From positions 1 to 64,000 of the forward strand of contig NZ_JACJFM010000006.1 of the NCBI RefSeq assembly GCF_014164585.1: a DNA stretch of 64,000 nt, in the 5' to 3' direction. The stretch is from Oceanospirillum sediminis (GTDB lineage: Bacteria > Pseudomonadota > Gammaproteobacteria > Pseudomonadales > Halomonadaceae). The notes beneath the pieces are model-generated. The model ran no database searches and was not told the DNA's origin. It saw only the letters and a program-made list of their open reading frames with translations. The translations under genes and the position numbers were made by a program. Below, one piece after another: positions 6,841 to 15,959 of this stretch. Numbering within the stretch: position 1 is the first letter of the stretch; the number at the start of each line of letters is the position of its first letter.

Positions 6841-8622
6841 TCAGAACAGAGCGATATCCATCTCTAATGTACTGTTTGCTCCGTTATTTATTATTTCTGC
6901 GTGGGTCAGGTAGCGAGGCAAAACCTGATCCAGATAAAAGCGACAAGTCCGGGTTTTGGCCTGATAGAAATCTGACTCAGGGTTTTCAGTCAGATGACGC
7001 CCTGCAATATCAGCAGCCTTAAGCATCTGCCATCCGGTGATGACATAAGACATCATCATCAGATAATCCATGGCCAGTGCGTTCTGAATGGAGCTGTCTT
7101 CACAATTCAGCAGAATGCGAGAACAGGTACGCAGCGTCAGAACACTATCGTTAACCCGTTTCAACTGAGCAGCAGACACCTGATCAGAGCTATGCATCTC
7201 TGCCAGAGAGGCATCCACATCATCCAGCAGTTCAGATAAACCAAGACCTTTATCGAATACCAGCTTACGGCCGATCAGGTCCATCGCCTGGATACCATTG
7301 GTTCCTTCATAAATTGGCAGAATACGGGCGTCCCGATAGAGTTGGGCTGCGCCGGTCTCTTCGATAAAGCCCATGCCACCATGAATCTGTACATTCAGAG
7401 AGGTGACTTCCTGAGCGATTTCTGTACACCATGCCTTTACCAGTGGTGTGAGCAGAGCCTGACGGCGTTTATGGCGCATTTTTTCGCCGTCGGTTAACTG
7501 ACTGGCTTCAGCCATATCGACTTCCCGGCAACCCAGATAAGCCAGTGCACGGGCAGCTTCCGTCAGGCTGCGCATTGTCATCAGCATACGGCGGACATCC
7601 GGGTGATGGATGATCGGGCCCGGTGTTTTCAGACCTGGCGTGATGCCCTGTACCCTGTCCCTGGCATAAAGCCGGGCTTGCTGGTAGGCCCTGTCTGCGA
7701 CAGATACCCCCTGTAAACCAACCGTCAGGCGGGCGTTGTTCATCATCGTGAACATGCAGGCCAGCCCACGATGCTCTTCACCAATGAGATAACCAATCGC
7801 ACCGTCGTTATCGCCATAACTCATCACACAGGTCGGACTGGCATGGATGCCCAGTTTATGCTCCAGAGAAATGGCCCGGCAGTCATTACGTTGGCCCGGA
7901 GAGCCATCATCATTCAGCAGGAACTTTGGTACCAGGAATAATGAAATGCCTTTTACACCTGCCGGTGCATCCGGTAAGCGGGCCAGTACCAGGTGAATGA
8001 TATTTTCAGCCATGCTGTGTTCACCCCAGGTGATAAAGATCTTCTGGCCGCTGATACGGTAATGATCTCCTTCTGGTACGGCTTTGGCTGTAATGGCAGC
8101 AAGATCTGAACCCGCCTGAGGTTCGGTCAGGTTCATGGTGCCGCTCCACTGACCACTGATCAGGCCGGGCAGATAACGGGCTTTCAGGCTTTCGCTGGCG
8201 TTAACTGAAATAGCCTCTACTGCGCCCTGGGTCAGTAATGGGCACAGTCCCCAGGACATATTGGCAGCATGCCACATCTCCTGTACCGGAATAGCCAGCG
8301 CAAAAGGCAGTCCCTGACCACCGTATTCCGGATCAAACTGCAAAGACCCCCAGCCACCCTTTGCATAGGCCTGCCAGGCTTGTTTGAAGCCATCCGGGGC
8401 GATGACATCATGTTGTTCCGTTAATGTAAGCCCAGTCTGATCTCCGCTGCGATTCAAAGGGGCTATCACTTCTGAGGCCAGTTTCCCGGCTTCTTCCAGG
8501 ATGGCATTAACCAGATCCGGGCTGGCATCCTGACAGTCTGTTCTGGCAATGACCTCAGGTAGCCCTGACAGTTCATTCAGTACAAAAGTCATATCCTGAA
8601 TCGGTGCAGTGTAATCCGTCAT
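6841..8622 (-). CDS. Acyl-CoA dehydrogenase, long (about 600 aa) subfamily
   Basis: This 593-residue FAD enzyme desaturates an acyl-CoA at the 2,3 position and passes electrons to ETF. The central region has the signatures SGQKIFITWGEH (about residue 190) and a C-terminal catalytic region with QIHGGMGFIEETGAAQLYRDARILPIYEGT (I quote only its core, QIHGGMGF and YEGTNGIQ). Beyond that lies an extra domain of about 120 residues, as in the 590-600-residue subfamily that includes DmdC, the methylmercaptopropionyl-CoA dehydrogenase; DmdC cannot be separated from a fatty acyl-CoA enzyme by eye. AAGGAG lies six bases before the ATG. It is the last gene of the leftward series with phaB and malonyl-CoA decarboxylase. 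Confidence 0.9.
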   Translation of the reverse strand: MTDYTAPIQDMTFVLNELSGLPEVIARTDCQDASPDLVNAILEEAGKLASEVIAPLNRSGDQTGLTLTEQHDVIAPDGFKQAWQAYAKGGWGSLQFDPEYGGQGLPFALAIPVQEMWHAANMSWGLCPLLTQGAVEAISVNASESLKARYLPGLISGQWSGTMNLTEPQAGSDLAAITAKAVPEGDHYRISGQKIFITWGEHSMAENIIHLVLARLPDAPAGVKGISLFLVPKFLLNDDGSPGQRNDCRAISLEHKLGIHASPTCVMSYGDNDGAIGYLIGEEHRGLACMFTMMNNARLTVGLQGVSVADRAYQQARLYARDRVQGITPGLKTPGPIIHHPDVRRMLMTMRSLTEAARALAYLGCREVDMAEASQLTDGEKMRHKRRQALLTPLVKAWCTEIAQEVTSLNVQIHGGMGFIEETGAAQLYRDARILPIYEGTNGIQAMDLIGRKLVFDKGLGLSELLDDVDASLAEMHSSDQVSAAQLKRVNDSVLTLRTCSRILLNCEDSSIQNALAMDYLMMMSYVITGWQMLKAADIAGRHLTENPESDFYQAKTRTCRFYLDQVLPRYLTHAEIINNGANSTLEMDIALF

Positions 8623-8681
8623 TCTGATCTCCTTGCGGCAGAGGATATTGGCCCTTCATCACTGGTCTGCAGAGAAGGGAG

Positions 8682-8699
8682 CCCGGCCAGCAGGCCGGG
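8682..8699. terminator. GC-rich stem-loop after phaB
   Basis: CCCGGCC and GGCCGGG pair across AGCA, between the phaB stop and the acyl-CoA dehydrogenase start. There is no U-run in either direction, so it may be an mRNA-processing or stability hairpin rather than a full terminator. Confidence 0.4.
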
Positions 8700-8763
8700 A
8701 CAGAAGTAAAACATCTGATGAATGGTGGTTATCTGATACTTTGCCGGAACGCAGGAGCTGATA

Positions 8764-9513
8764 TCAGCTCATGTATTGTCCGCCATTGATGGACAGGTTG
8801 GTTCCGGTAATGAAACCTGATGCCTCATCAGTCAGAAATGCCACTGCACGGGCAATCTCTTCAGGCTGACCCAGTCGACCTACAGGAATCCCTTCAATAA
8901 TACTATTCAGTACTTTTTCGGGGACCTGACGTACCATAGGTGTATCAATGTATCCCGGAGATATGGCATTAACCGTAACTCCCTTACGGGCACCTTCCTG
9001 AGCGATAGAGCGGGTAAAGCCATAAATTCCGGCTTTTGCGGCAGCGTAGTTAGCCTGACCAAACTGGCCTTTTTCACCATTCAGAGAAGAGATATTAACG
9101 ATTCGGCCCCAGCCTCTTTCGCACATGCCTTCGAATACCAGCTTACTCATGTTGAAAACAGAGCTCAGATTGGTATCAATAACTGCTTGCCACTGATCGG
9201 CTTCCATACGCTTAATCGGTGCGTCACGGGTAATGCCGGCGTTATTGACCAGAATATCTATAGGCCCCAGATCTGTTTCCAGCTGACTGACAAAAGCCTG
9301 ACAGCCCGCAAAATCAGTGACATCCAGCGGATACAGGGTAATGTCATAGCCCGAGGTCTGTAAGGAAGCCTGTTTATCTTCTGCATAGGCTTTCATCTCA
9401 TCAGATGGGTAGTAGGTGGCAATGACTTTATGTCCCTGGTCGCACATCGCCTGACACATAGAAATACCCAGACCACCAGTGCCTCCGGTGACAACCGCAA
9501 TTTTCTGACTCAT
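8764..9513 (-). CDS. phaB: Acetoacetyl-CoA reductase PhaB
   Basis: This short-chain dehydrogenase reduces acetoacetyl-CoA to (R)-3-hydroxybutyryl-CoA with NADPH, the second step of polyhydroxybutyrate synthesis. It has the TGGTGGLG cofactor loop near residue 10, NNAGITRD, a catalytic Ser in NISSLNGEKGQFGQ and the YAAAK Tyr/Lys pair; the GQFGQANY segment is typical of PhaB rather than FabG. I placed the start at the ATG giving MSQKIAVV because GGAG lies nine bases upstream; an upstream ATG at 9528 would add five residues. It lies between malonyl-CoA decarboxylase and acyl-CoA dehydrogenase, all leftward. No PHA synthase is in the window. Confidence 0.92.
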   Translation of the reverse strand: MSQKIAVVTGGTGGLGISMCQAMCDQGHKVIATYYPSDEMKAYAEDKQASLQTSGYDITLYPLDVTDFAGCQAFVSQLETDLGPIDILVNNAGITRDAPIKRMEADQWQAVIDTNLSSVFNMSKLVFEGMCERGWGRIVNISSLNGEKGQFGQANYAAAKAGIYGFTRSIAQEGARKGVTVNAISPGYIDTPMVRQVPEKVLNSIIEGIPVGRLGQPEEIARAVAFLTDEASGFITGTNLSINGGQYMS

Positions 9514-9575
9514 GTTAATAAGCTCCATATTATTTTTGTTGTGCTGTTCTTGTATGGTTTATTGTTCTGATCAGG

Positions 9576-10955
9576 CTACAGGTTCAGCCCTTTCAATTGT
9601 TTTTTCAGTCGCGGTGACAGGCTGATCTCTCCGAAATCACTGTACTGACGGCTGTTATGTTCTATTTCTGCCAGTTCGTAGAGATAATTCACCATCAATC
9701 CTGCCGATTGTTGCAGACCTTTATCTGAGTTATCTGCCCGCCAGTTCAGACGTTCAATGCGAGCACCATTGCTGAGGTGAAAATGAGCTACAGGATTAAG
9801 CGCATATTCACTATGATGACGTTTTTCTCTGGCCAGATAATGCAGGGCCAGATCTTCTACAAACGTCTGCTGGTGCTGATCAAACTGCATATACTGAAAC
9901 TCTGTATCCAGTGTTGATTGCAGCCAGACAGGCAGAGTGATCCCTTCTTGCTCCGGATCGGCCTCTTTCAGTTGTTTCAGCCATTGGCAGAAGCCCGGAA
10001 CAGGTGACAGAGTTGAAAACTGTTTCAGTTGTGGAAATTCGCTCTGTAGCTCTCTTACAACGCGTTTAATCAGAAAATTTCCGAAACTGATGCCGGCCAG
10101 CCCTTTCTGAGCGTTAGATATTGAGTAAAAAATAGCCGTATCTGCCTGACTGATATCCAGTACCGGGACGTCTTCGTCCAGCAGGTGTTGTACATTACCT
10201 GCCAGCCCATTCACCAGAGCAACTTCAACAAAAATCAGGGGTTCATCCGGCATGTTCGGGTGGAAAAAGGCAAAGCACCGGCGGTCGGAATCCAGTCGGT
10301 TTTTCAGGTCATTCCAGCTTTTGATCTCATGCACGGCTTCATAAGCGATCAGTTTTTCCAGTAACGAGGCTTTTGAGTTCCAGCTGATACGTTCAAGATG
10401 CAACAAGCCGACATCGAACCAGGCACTGAGCAGACGTCTCAGATCGCTTTCCAGCGGCTTCAGCTGAGGGTGCTGTTTTCTCAGTGCCAGCAAATCTGCC
10501 CGCATATCAACCAGGAACTTAATGCCTTCTGGCAGTTCATTAAACTGGGTTAACAGTTTCATGCGAGCCGGTTCCAGCGCTTCTCTCAGCTGGCTGGCAA
10601 TGTGCGCCCGTTTTTCCCCTTTGCTGTTTTGCCAGTGCTCGATCAGTTGAGCAATACTGACTTCGTCCGCGCCATAATTTTCAGATAGTAATGTCAGAAA
10701 GCGAAGGCGCCCCAGATCATTCAGTTCCATAAAGCTGCGTCCCAGAGCGGCAGCCCGCATACGAGCGGCCACTTCTCCGCCATGATCTGACAGGCAGGCG
10801 TCCATCCAGTGTTTCAGTTGTTCGGCATCACCATCATTCAGATCCGGAGTCAGGGATAATTTATCCAGAGAGCGTCGGCCACTGTAGATCTCTCCCCACA
10901 GAGGCAAAAGGCGGCTCAGGGTTTTATCCAGAAGACTGCTGGCTTGTTCCTGCAT
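9576..10955 (-). CDS. Malonyl-CoA decarboxylase
   Basis: This 459-residue enzyme converts malonyl-CoA to acetyl-CoA and CO2. The N-terminal helical region (to about residue 150) is followed by the catalytic acyltransferase-like domain with the family blocks FLVDMRADLLALR, ISWNSKASLLEKLIAYEAVH, RRCFAFFHPN and FSTLSPVPGFCQWL; the Ser of STLSPVP and the His of NPVAHFHLSNGA are the expected Ser/His catalytic pair. Bacterial homologues are best known from malonate use and from marine and rhizobial genomes. GGAG precedes the ATG by eight bases. With phaB and phaJ next door it may return malonyl-CoA to acetyl-CoA for storage polymer or limit fatty-acid synthesis (inference). Confidence 0.92.
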   Translation of the reverse strand: MQEQASSLLDKTLSRLLPLWGEIYSGRRSLDKLSLTPDLNDGDAEQLKHWMDACLSDHGGEVAARMRAAALGRSFMELNDLGRLRFLTLLSENYGADEVSIAQLIEHWQNSKGEKRAHIASQLREALEPARMKLLTQFNELPEGIKFLVDMRADLLALRKQHPQLKPLESDLRRLLSAWFDVGLLHLERISWNSKASLLEKLIAYEAVHEIKSWNDLKNRLDSDRRCFAFFHPNMPDEPLIFVEVALVNGLAGNVQHLLDEDVPVLDISQADTAIFYSISNAQKGLAGISFGNFLIKRVVRELQSEFPQLKQFSTLSPVPGFCQWLKQLKEADPEQEGITLPVWLQSTLDTEFQYMQFDQHQQTFVEDLALHYLAREKRHHSEYALNPVAHFHLSNGARIERLNWRADNSDKGLQQSAGLMVNYLYELAEIEHNSRQYSDFGEISLSPRLKKQLKGLNL

Positions 10956-11051
10956 AGTGATTTCTCCGTGGATTTACTATCAATGAATCAGTGTTACTGC
11001 TCTTGTTCTACGATGATCCGGCAAAATCAGGTTAACAAAGCTATTTTTAAA

Positions 11052-11075
11052 AACCAAGGGTTTGTACTTGGTTTT
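11052..11075. repeat. Copy A of a 24-bp palindromic element, upstream of phaJ
   Basis: This element is identical at 21 of 24 positions to the copy at 11650-11673. It is itself a dyad: AAAAACCAAG (11049-11058) pairs perfectly with CTTGGTTTTT (11067-11076) around GGTTTGTA. It lies 102 bp before the phaJ ATG. A shared operator is the simplest reading; as a hairpin ending in T6 it could also terminate leftover rightward transcripts. Confidence 0.65.
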
Positions 11076-11177
11076 TTGTTTGTTTATATCTATATTGTCT
11101 CAACGGTCTGATCACAGGCCTATCTGAATCGGGTGAATCACCACGCCGGAAATCGTCACATAAATAAGGATAAGACA

Positions 11178-11630
11178 ATGACTAATGATCAGATTGAAGC
11201 GTTGCATGGTTACTATCTGGAGGATCTGGAACCAGGTATGCAGGCTTGCTATGCAAAAACGGTCACAGAGGCGGATGTCATTCTGTTTGCCGGGGTAACC
11301 GGGGATGATAATCCGGTACATATCAATGCTGAATATGCTGAAACCACTATGTTTGAACAGCGGATAGTGCACGGCATGTTCAGTGCTGGATTGATTTCAG
11401 CAGTACTGGGCACACGTATGCCCGGACCTGGCGCTATCTATATCGATCAGCAATTATCGTTCAAAGCTCCGGTGCATATTGGTGATACAGTTGTCGCGAC
11501 AGCAACCGTTCTGGAGGTGGATGAGAAACGTCGCCGGGTTAAGCTGGAAACTGTCTGCCGGGTAAAAGATAAGGTCGTGGCAGAAGGGGTCGCTACCAAT
11601 ATGGTGGATCGTCGCCCTGTTGCTAAGTAA
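11178..11630 (+). CDS. phaJ: MaoC-family (R)-specific enoyl-CoA hydratase, PhaJ-like
   Basis: This 150-residue hot-dog-fold enzyme hydrates trans-2-enoyl-CoA to (R)-3-hydroxyacyl-CoA and so feeds beta-oxidation intermediates into polyhydroxyalkanoate. The hydratase-2 motif FAGVTGDDNPVHIN carries the catalytic Asp and His, followed by IVHGMFSAGLISAVLGTRMP, typical of PhaJ. The start at 11178 is chosen because AAGGA lies seven bases upstream; the frame stays open 45 bases further but without a ribosome site. It is divergent from malonyl-CoA decarboxylase and flanked by two copies of a 24-bp element that may coordinate it with the hydrolase downstream. Confidence 0.88.
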   Translation: MTNDQIEALHGYYLEDLEPGMQACYAKTVTEADVILFAGVTGDDNPVHINAEYAETTMFEQRIVHGMFSAGLISAVLGTRMPGPGAIYIDQQLSFKAPVHIGDTVVATATVLEVDEKRRRVKLETVCRVKDKVVAEGVATNMVDRRPVAK

Positions 11631-11649
11631 AGACTATCTGTCAATTTTT

Positions 11650-11673
11650 AAGCAAGGGTTTATACCTGGTTTT
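11650..11673. repeat. Copy B of the 24-bp element, upstream of the isochorismatase-like gene
   Basis: This is the second copy, differing from copy A at three positions, two of which weaken the dyad (GCAAG/CCTGG). It lies just after phaJ and 94 bp before the next ATG, nearly the same distance as copy A to phaJ, which supports a promoter-linked role. Confidence 0.62.
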
Positions 11674-11767
11674 AATCTGTTTGCCAGGGATCGTCTGTTT
11701 AAAGCTTCTGACTATAGACTTTGCTTAATCACAACTATCTGAATGTTACGACTAAAAGGATTCTTTT

Positions 11768-12319
11768 ATGCTGATCAGCGCTGAAAACTCCGCTTTGCTA
11801 TTGATTGATGTGCAGGAAAAACTGCTGCCTGGTGTACATAACAGCGAGGCATTAACAGAGAGCTGCCGCTGGCTGATCGAAATGGCAAAGCTGATGCAGG
11901 TACCTGTACTGGCTTCAGAGCAATACCCTCAGGGGGTTGGACCAACAACAGGTACTTTAAAGGAATTACTGCCTGAGGCGTGCTTTACGGGTAAAACCGT
12001 TTTCTCCTGCGCTGATTCTGAAGAGTGCATGCAGCAAATTACAGCTGCGGACAGAGAGGTTATCGTTATCTGTGGAATGGAAGCTCATGTCTGTGTGCTG
12101 CAAACCGCGTTGGGATTGAAGGAAAAGGGGTATAAAGTATTTGTGGTGGCCGACGCCATTTCTGCCCGTAACCCGGTTGATACTGTGTATGCCATTGAGC
12201 GCATGCGCGAAGAGGGTATACGGGTTGTGACCAGAGAGATGGTGGGCTTTGAGTGGATTCGTCGCTCTGATGCACCTGAATTCCGTACCTTTAGTAAAGA
12301 GTTTCTGCAGCCGGGTTAA
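11768..12319 (+). CDS. Isochorismatase-family cysteine hydrolase
   Basis: This 183-residue alpha/beta hydrolase belongs to the isochorismatase/nicotinamidase superfamily. The catalytic triad residues are visible as Asp in LLIDVQEKLLP (residue 14), Lys in TGKTVFSCAD and Cys in CGMEAHVCVLQTA, followed by the usual cis-peptide region. The sequence most resembles the YcaC-like hydrolases, whose substrates are largely undefined. AAAGGA lies seven bases before the ATG. It is preceded by copy B of the 24-bp repeat and followed by the acyl-CoA ligase gene, 161 bp away. The substrate cannot be inferred from sequence. Confidence 0.85.
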   Translation: MLISAENSALLLIDVQEKLLPGVHNSEALTESCRWLIEMAKLMQVPVLASEQYPQGVGPTTGTLKELLPEACFTGKTVFSCADSEECMQQITAADREVIVICGMEAHVCVLQTALGLKEKGYKVFVVADAISARNPVDTVYAIERMREEGIRVVTREMVGFEWIRRSDAPEFRTFSKEFLQPG

Positions 12320-12410
12320 TCCGGTTATGCCGGAACTGTCAGATCTGTCTTCTCCAGTCTGATCTGATCGTTCCAGGTAAAACGGCCATGGAATACGGGT
12401 CAGAGATTTC

Positions 12411-12442
12411 AGACGCCTGCCGGATAAGATTTTAAGGCGTCT
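12411..12442. promoter_or_regulatory. Stem-loop ahead of the acyl-CoA ligase gene
   Basis: AGACGCCT (12411-12418) and AGGCGTCT (12435-12442) are perfect inverted repeats with a 16-base loop, ending 38 bp before the ligase ATG. It may be a leader hairpin or an operator; no T-run follows. Confidence 0.35.
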
Positions 12443-12480
12443 TAATCCCGGGCCTGTGCACTAAGCAGAGGACCAGATAT

Positions 12481-14181
12481 ATGAATCACCCGCTATCCCC
12501 TGAGTATCAGGGGCAGGACGATGCAATTGATACGCCGGGCAGTGACCAGAGCTATAGCCCTTATGAACAGCTGGCTAAAGTTCCGGCCAATCATATTGCC
12601 TTAAGCCCGGTCAATTTCATTACCCGCACTGCAGAAGTATACCCTGATCACACTGCTGTCATTTATCAGGATATTCAGCGAAGCTGGTCGGCTACTTATC
12701 AGCGATGCCTGCAATTAGCCTGTGCATTACGGCAAAGAGGTATTGGCAAAAATGATACCGTAGCCGCTATTTTGCCAAATATTCCGGAAATGCTGGAACT
12801 GCACTTTGCTGTACCTATGACGGGTGCTGTGCTGAACGCTCAGAACACCCGGCTGGATGCTGAAACCATTGCTTTTATGCTTAATCACAGCAAGGCCCGG
12901 ATATTATTCACCGATAAAGAACTCTCTGGCCTGGTATCTGAAGCACTGGCGTTATGTGATGCCCGACCTCTGGTGATTGATGTCGATGATCCATATGCAG
13001 AGGGGGATTGTATCGGAGAGCTGAACTTTGAGGATTTACTGGCAGAAGGTCTGGATACCGCTCAAAGTTATCTGCCTGAGCCGCCAGAAGATGAGTGGCA
13101 GGCGATTACCCTGAATTATACCTCGGGCACAACCGGTAACCCGAAAGGTGTGGTGTATCACCACCGGGGGGCTTATCTGAATGCCATGAGTAATATTATG
13201 GGGCAGGGATTGCCCCAGCATGCGGTCTATTTATGGACTCTGCCGATGTTTCACTGTAACGGCTGGTGTTATCCATGGGCTGTCACTGCTGTTGCCGGAA
13301 CCCATGTCTGTTTGCGTCATGTCAGGCCGGATCAGATTTTTTCTGCTATTAAACGTTTCGGTGTCACTCATTTCTGTGGTGCGCCTGTGGTGCTGAATAT
13401 GCTGATCAATGCTCCGGAAGAGCAACAATACCGGGCCAGTCATAAAGTCACCGTTACAACCGGTGGTGCCGCGCCTCCGGCGAGTATTATTGAAGGCATG
13501 GAAAATCTCGGGGTTCAGGTTGTTCATGCTTATGGGCTGACCGAAACTTACGGTCCCAGTGTGTTCTGTGATCCGCAACAAAGCTGGTCAGAACTGCCAT
13601 TGGATGAACGTGCCGGAAAGATGGCCCGTCAGGGAGTTCGGGCTCCCGGAGTATACGGCATGATGGTGGCTGATATGGCCAGTGGTCAGGCTGTGGCTAA
13701 GGATGGCGTAACCCAGGGGGAAGTGCTGATTCGCAGTAACACCGTGATGAAAGGCTATCTGAGTAATCCAGAGGCGACACAGGAGGCATTTAAAGATGGC
13801 TGGTTCCACACCGGAGATATAGCCGTCTGGCATCCCGATGGCTATATCGAAGTAAAAGACCGCTTTAAGGATATTATTATTTCAGGTGGTGAAAATATTT
13901 CGACCATTGAAGTAGAAGCGGTTCTGTTCCGTCATCCTGCCATACTGGAGGCTGCCGTTGTTGCCAGAGCAGATGATTTCTGGGGAGAGATACCCTGTGC
14001 AGTGGTCACCCTGAAAGAAGGAGTGAATGCTTCAGAACAGGAAATTATCGATTTCTGTCGCGAACATCTGGCTCATTTCAAATGCCCGAAAAAAGTATGT
14101 TTTGCTGCTTTACCCAAAACCTCAACCGGTAAAATTCAGAAATTTGCCCTGCGGGATATGGTCCGGCAACTGACCGACTGA
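12481..14181 (+). CDS. AMP-forming acyl-CoA synthetase
   Basis: This 566-residue enzyme activates a carboxylic acid to its CoA thioester through an acyl-adenylate. The P-loop-like motif TSGTTGNPKGVVYHH is near residue 215, the HAYGLTETYGP substrate/AMP motif near 350, the GWFHTGD motif near 440, KDIIISGGENIS near 460 and the C-terminal catalytic Lys in PKTSTGKIQKFALR. AGAGGA precedes the ATG by eight bases. It falls in the medium-chain/aryl group that includes DmdB, so fatty acids, aromatic acids or 3-methylmercaptopropionate are all possible. The gene for a sensor kinase follows 41 bp later and may belong to the same transcript. Confidence 0.9.
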   Translation: MNHPLSPEYQGQDDAIDTPGSDQSYSPYEQLAKVPANHIALSPVNFITRTAEVYPDHTAVIYQDIQRSWSATYQRCLQLACALRQRGIGKNDTVAAILPNIPEMLELHFAVPMTGAVLNAQNTRLDAETIAFMLNHSKARILFTDKELSGLVSEALALCDARPLVIDVDDPYAEGDCIGELNFEDLLAEGLDTAQSYLPEPPEDEWQAITLNYTSGTTGNPKGVVYHHRGAYLNAMSNIMGQGLPQHAVYLWTLPMFHCNGWCYPWAVTAVAGTHVCLRHVRPDQIFSAIKRFGVTHFCGAPVVLNMLINAPEEQQYRASHKVTVTTGGAAPPASIIEGMENLGVQVVHAYGLTETYGPSVFCDPQQSWSELPLDERAGKMARQGVRAPGVYGMMVADMASGQAVAKDGVTQGEVLIRSNTVMKGYLSNPEATQEAFKDGWFHTGDIAVWHPDGYIEVKDRFKDIIISGGENISTIEVEAVLFRHPAILEAAVVARADDFWGEIPCAVVTLKEGVNASEQEIIDFCREHLAHFKCPKKVCFAALPKTSTGKIQKFALRDMVRQLTD

Positions 14182-14222
14182 CCGTTTGTTTACTGAACTT
14201 GGGACTGTATGAGGAATCGTGT

Positions 14223-15905
14223 ATGCTGCTGAGCCAGAATCCGGATACAGAACAGATGCTTATGAATCATCAGTCCCAGCCTGATGCCCGATCAGACCCC
14301 TTGTCTTCTGAGGCATCAGAACAGCAGTATTCCCCTGTTCTGCAGGCCCAGGATGCTGAACGCTATCGTTTGCTGGCCGAAATGGCAGAACAGTCTACGG
14401 ATATGATCTCCCGCCATACACCCGGAGACTGGCGTTTTATCTACGCTTCTCCGGCTGTGACGCATCTTCTGGGCTATGATGTGGAAGAAATCATCGGTCT
14501 GTCAGCTTATGATTTGTACCATCCGGATGATGTGGCTGACTTTGATAATCGCAGCCCCAGCGTGAGCTATGAACGGGGGTTGTACACTCATACCTATCGT
14601 TTTCGCTGTAAAAATGGCCATTACACCTGGCTGGAAAGTACCAGTCGAAGTTTGCGTGATCCGGATACCGGTGAACTGCAGGAAATTCTGGTGGTATCCA
14701 GAGATGCTTCCCGACGTATTGAGACGGAGCAGGCGAATCAGCGTCTGGCACGGGTACTGGAGCGTAGCAGTGATCTGGTGATTTTTGTTGACCCGGAAAA
14801 GAATGTCACCTATCTGAACGAAGCAGCTCGCAATAACCTGATGTCAGATCATCAGACGCTGGCCGATATTTCTTTGTCGCAACTACTGAGTGCTAATGAT
14901 TATCAGCGCCTGATGGACGAGGGGTTTACTGCAGTTCATGATGGCCTGCGCTGGCATCAGGAGCTGGAAATGCAGGGAGCTGAGCGAAAAATTCCGGTGT
15001 TGCTGGAATTACTGGCCCATCAGTCTTTACCTGAAAAACAGGAATATTATTCTCTGGTCGCCAGAGACCTGAGTGAAATAAGAGCCGCTCAGGCTGAACT
15101 GAAGCGCTATCAGGCTGAAATCAGTCATGCCTCTCGCCTGATTGCAATGGGAGAGCTGGCTTCCAGCCTGGCCCATGAACTGAATCAGCCGCTTACTGCC
15201 ATTGTGAATTACATTGGTGGGATTCGTCGGCGTTTTTCCGGGCAGGCTCAGTTAAGCTGGAAGGATTTACAATTCCCGATGGAGAAGATTGACGGTACAG
15301 CCATGCGTGCGGGACAGCTGATTCGTAGCATGATGGACTTTACCCGCAAGCAGGAAGTGCGCAAACAGAGCCTGATACTGAAGGATGTGGTACAGGATCT
15401 GATGGAATTTTGCCAGGCCAGTGCAGATAAGCACCATGTGACTCTGCTTAATGAAATAAAAGATCCGGACTGGGTTGTGATGGCTGATCGGATTCAGCTG
15501 GAGCAGATTCTGTTGAATCTGGTGATGAATGGTATTGAGGCTTGCAGTCAGCTGAATAACACTTCTGCTCAGGATTCGGTTCCCGCTTCTTATGATGCCC
15601 CGGTTTCTGATGGTTCTGATATTGATCATCAGTGTATTAAGTCTGAACCGAAAGCTCAGGTGGTACTCAGTGCTCAGGCTGCCGGTGGTGTGCTGGAGAT
15701 CTCTGTCTCGGATCTGGGACCCGGATTACCGGTAGATAATCCGGATCAGTTGTTTGAACATTTCTTTACCACTAAGGAAAAAGGGCTGGGCATGGGGCTG
15801 GCCATCAGTCGCTCGCTGGCAGAGGCTCAGGGGGGACAATTGACAGCAGAGAACAGAGCAGAGAGAGGGGCCTGTTTCCGGTTTTCTCTGCCGTTATCAT
15901 CCTGA
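14223..15905 (+). CDS. PAS-domain sensor histidine kinase (FixL-type architecture)
   Basis: This 560-residue protein lacks obvious membrane segments and so is probably cytoplasmic. It has two PAS domains (about residues 40-155 and 165-285), a HisKA dimerisation domain with phospho-acceptor His318 in LAHELNQPLTAIVNY, and a HATPase_c domain with the N-box NLVMNGIEA, DLGPGLP and GMGLAIS. An acidic linker of about 35 residues interrupts the ATPase after the N-box. I chose the ATG at 14223, preceded by GAGGA; a TTG at 14199 is a poorer start. It follows the acyl-CoA ligase, and the matching response regulator lies 2 kb on, beyond a chemoreceptor gene. Confidence 0.88.
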   Translation: MLLSQNPDTEQMLMNHQSQPDARSDPLSSEASEQQYSPVLQAQDAERYRLLAEMAEQSTDMISRHTPGDWRFIYASPAVTHLLGYDVEEIIGLSAYDLYHPDDVADFDNRSPSVSYERGLYTHTYRFRCKNGHYTWLESTSRSLRDPDTGELQEILVVSRDASRRIETEQANQRLARVLERSSDLVIFVDPEKNVTYLNEAARNNLMSDHQTLADISLSQLLSANDYQRLMDEGFTAVHDGLRWHQELEMQGAERKIPVLLELLAHQSLPEKQEYYSLVARDLSEIRAAQAELKRYQAEISHASRLIAMGELASSLAHELNQPLTAIVNYIGGIRRRFSGQAQLSWKDLQFPMEKIDGTAMRAGQLIRSMMDFTRKQEVRKQSLILKDVVQDLMEFCQASADKHHVTLLNEIKDPDWVVMADRIQLEQILLNLVMNGIEACSQLNNTSAQDSVPASYDAPVSDGSDIDHQCIKSEPKAQVVLSAQAAGGVLEISVSDLGPGLPVDNPDQLFEHFFTTKEKGLGMGLAISRSLAEAQGGQLTAENRAERGACFRFSLPLSS

Positions 15906-15959
15906 GCAATAAACAGGTGTGAATAATGGTGCTGAAAACCCGAATAATGTGTCTCATTA

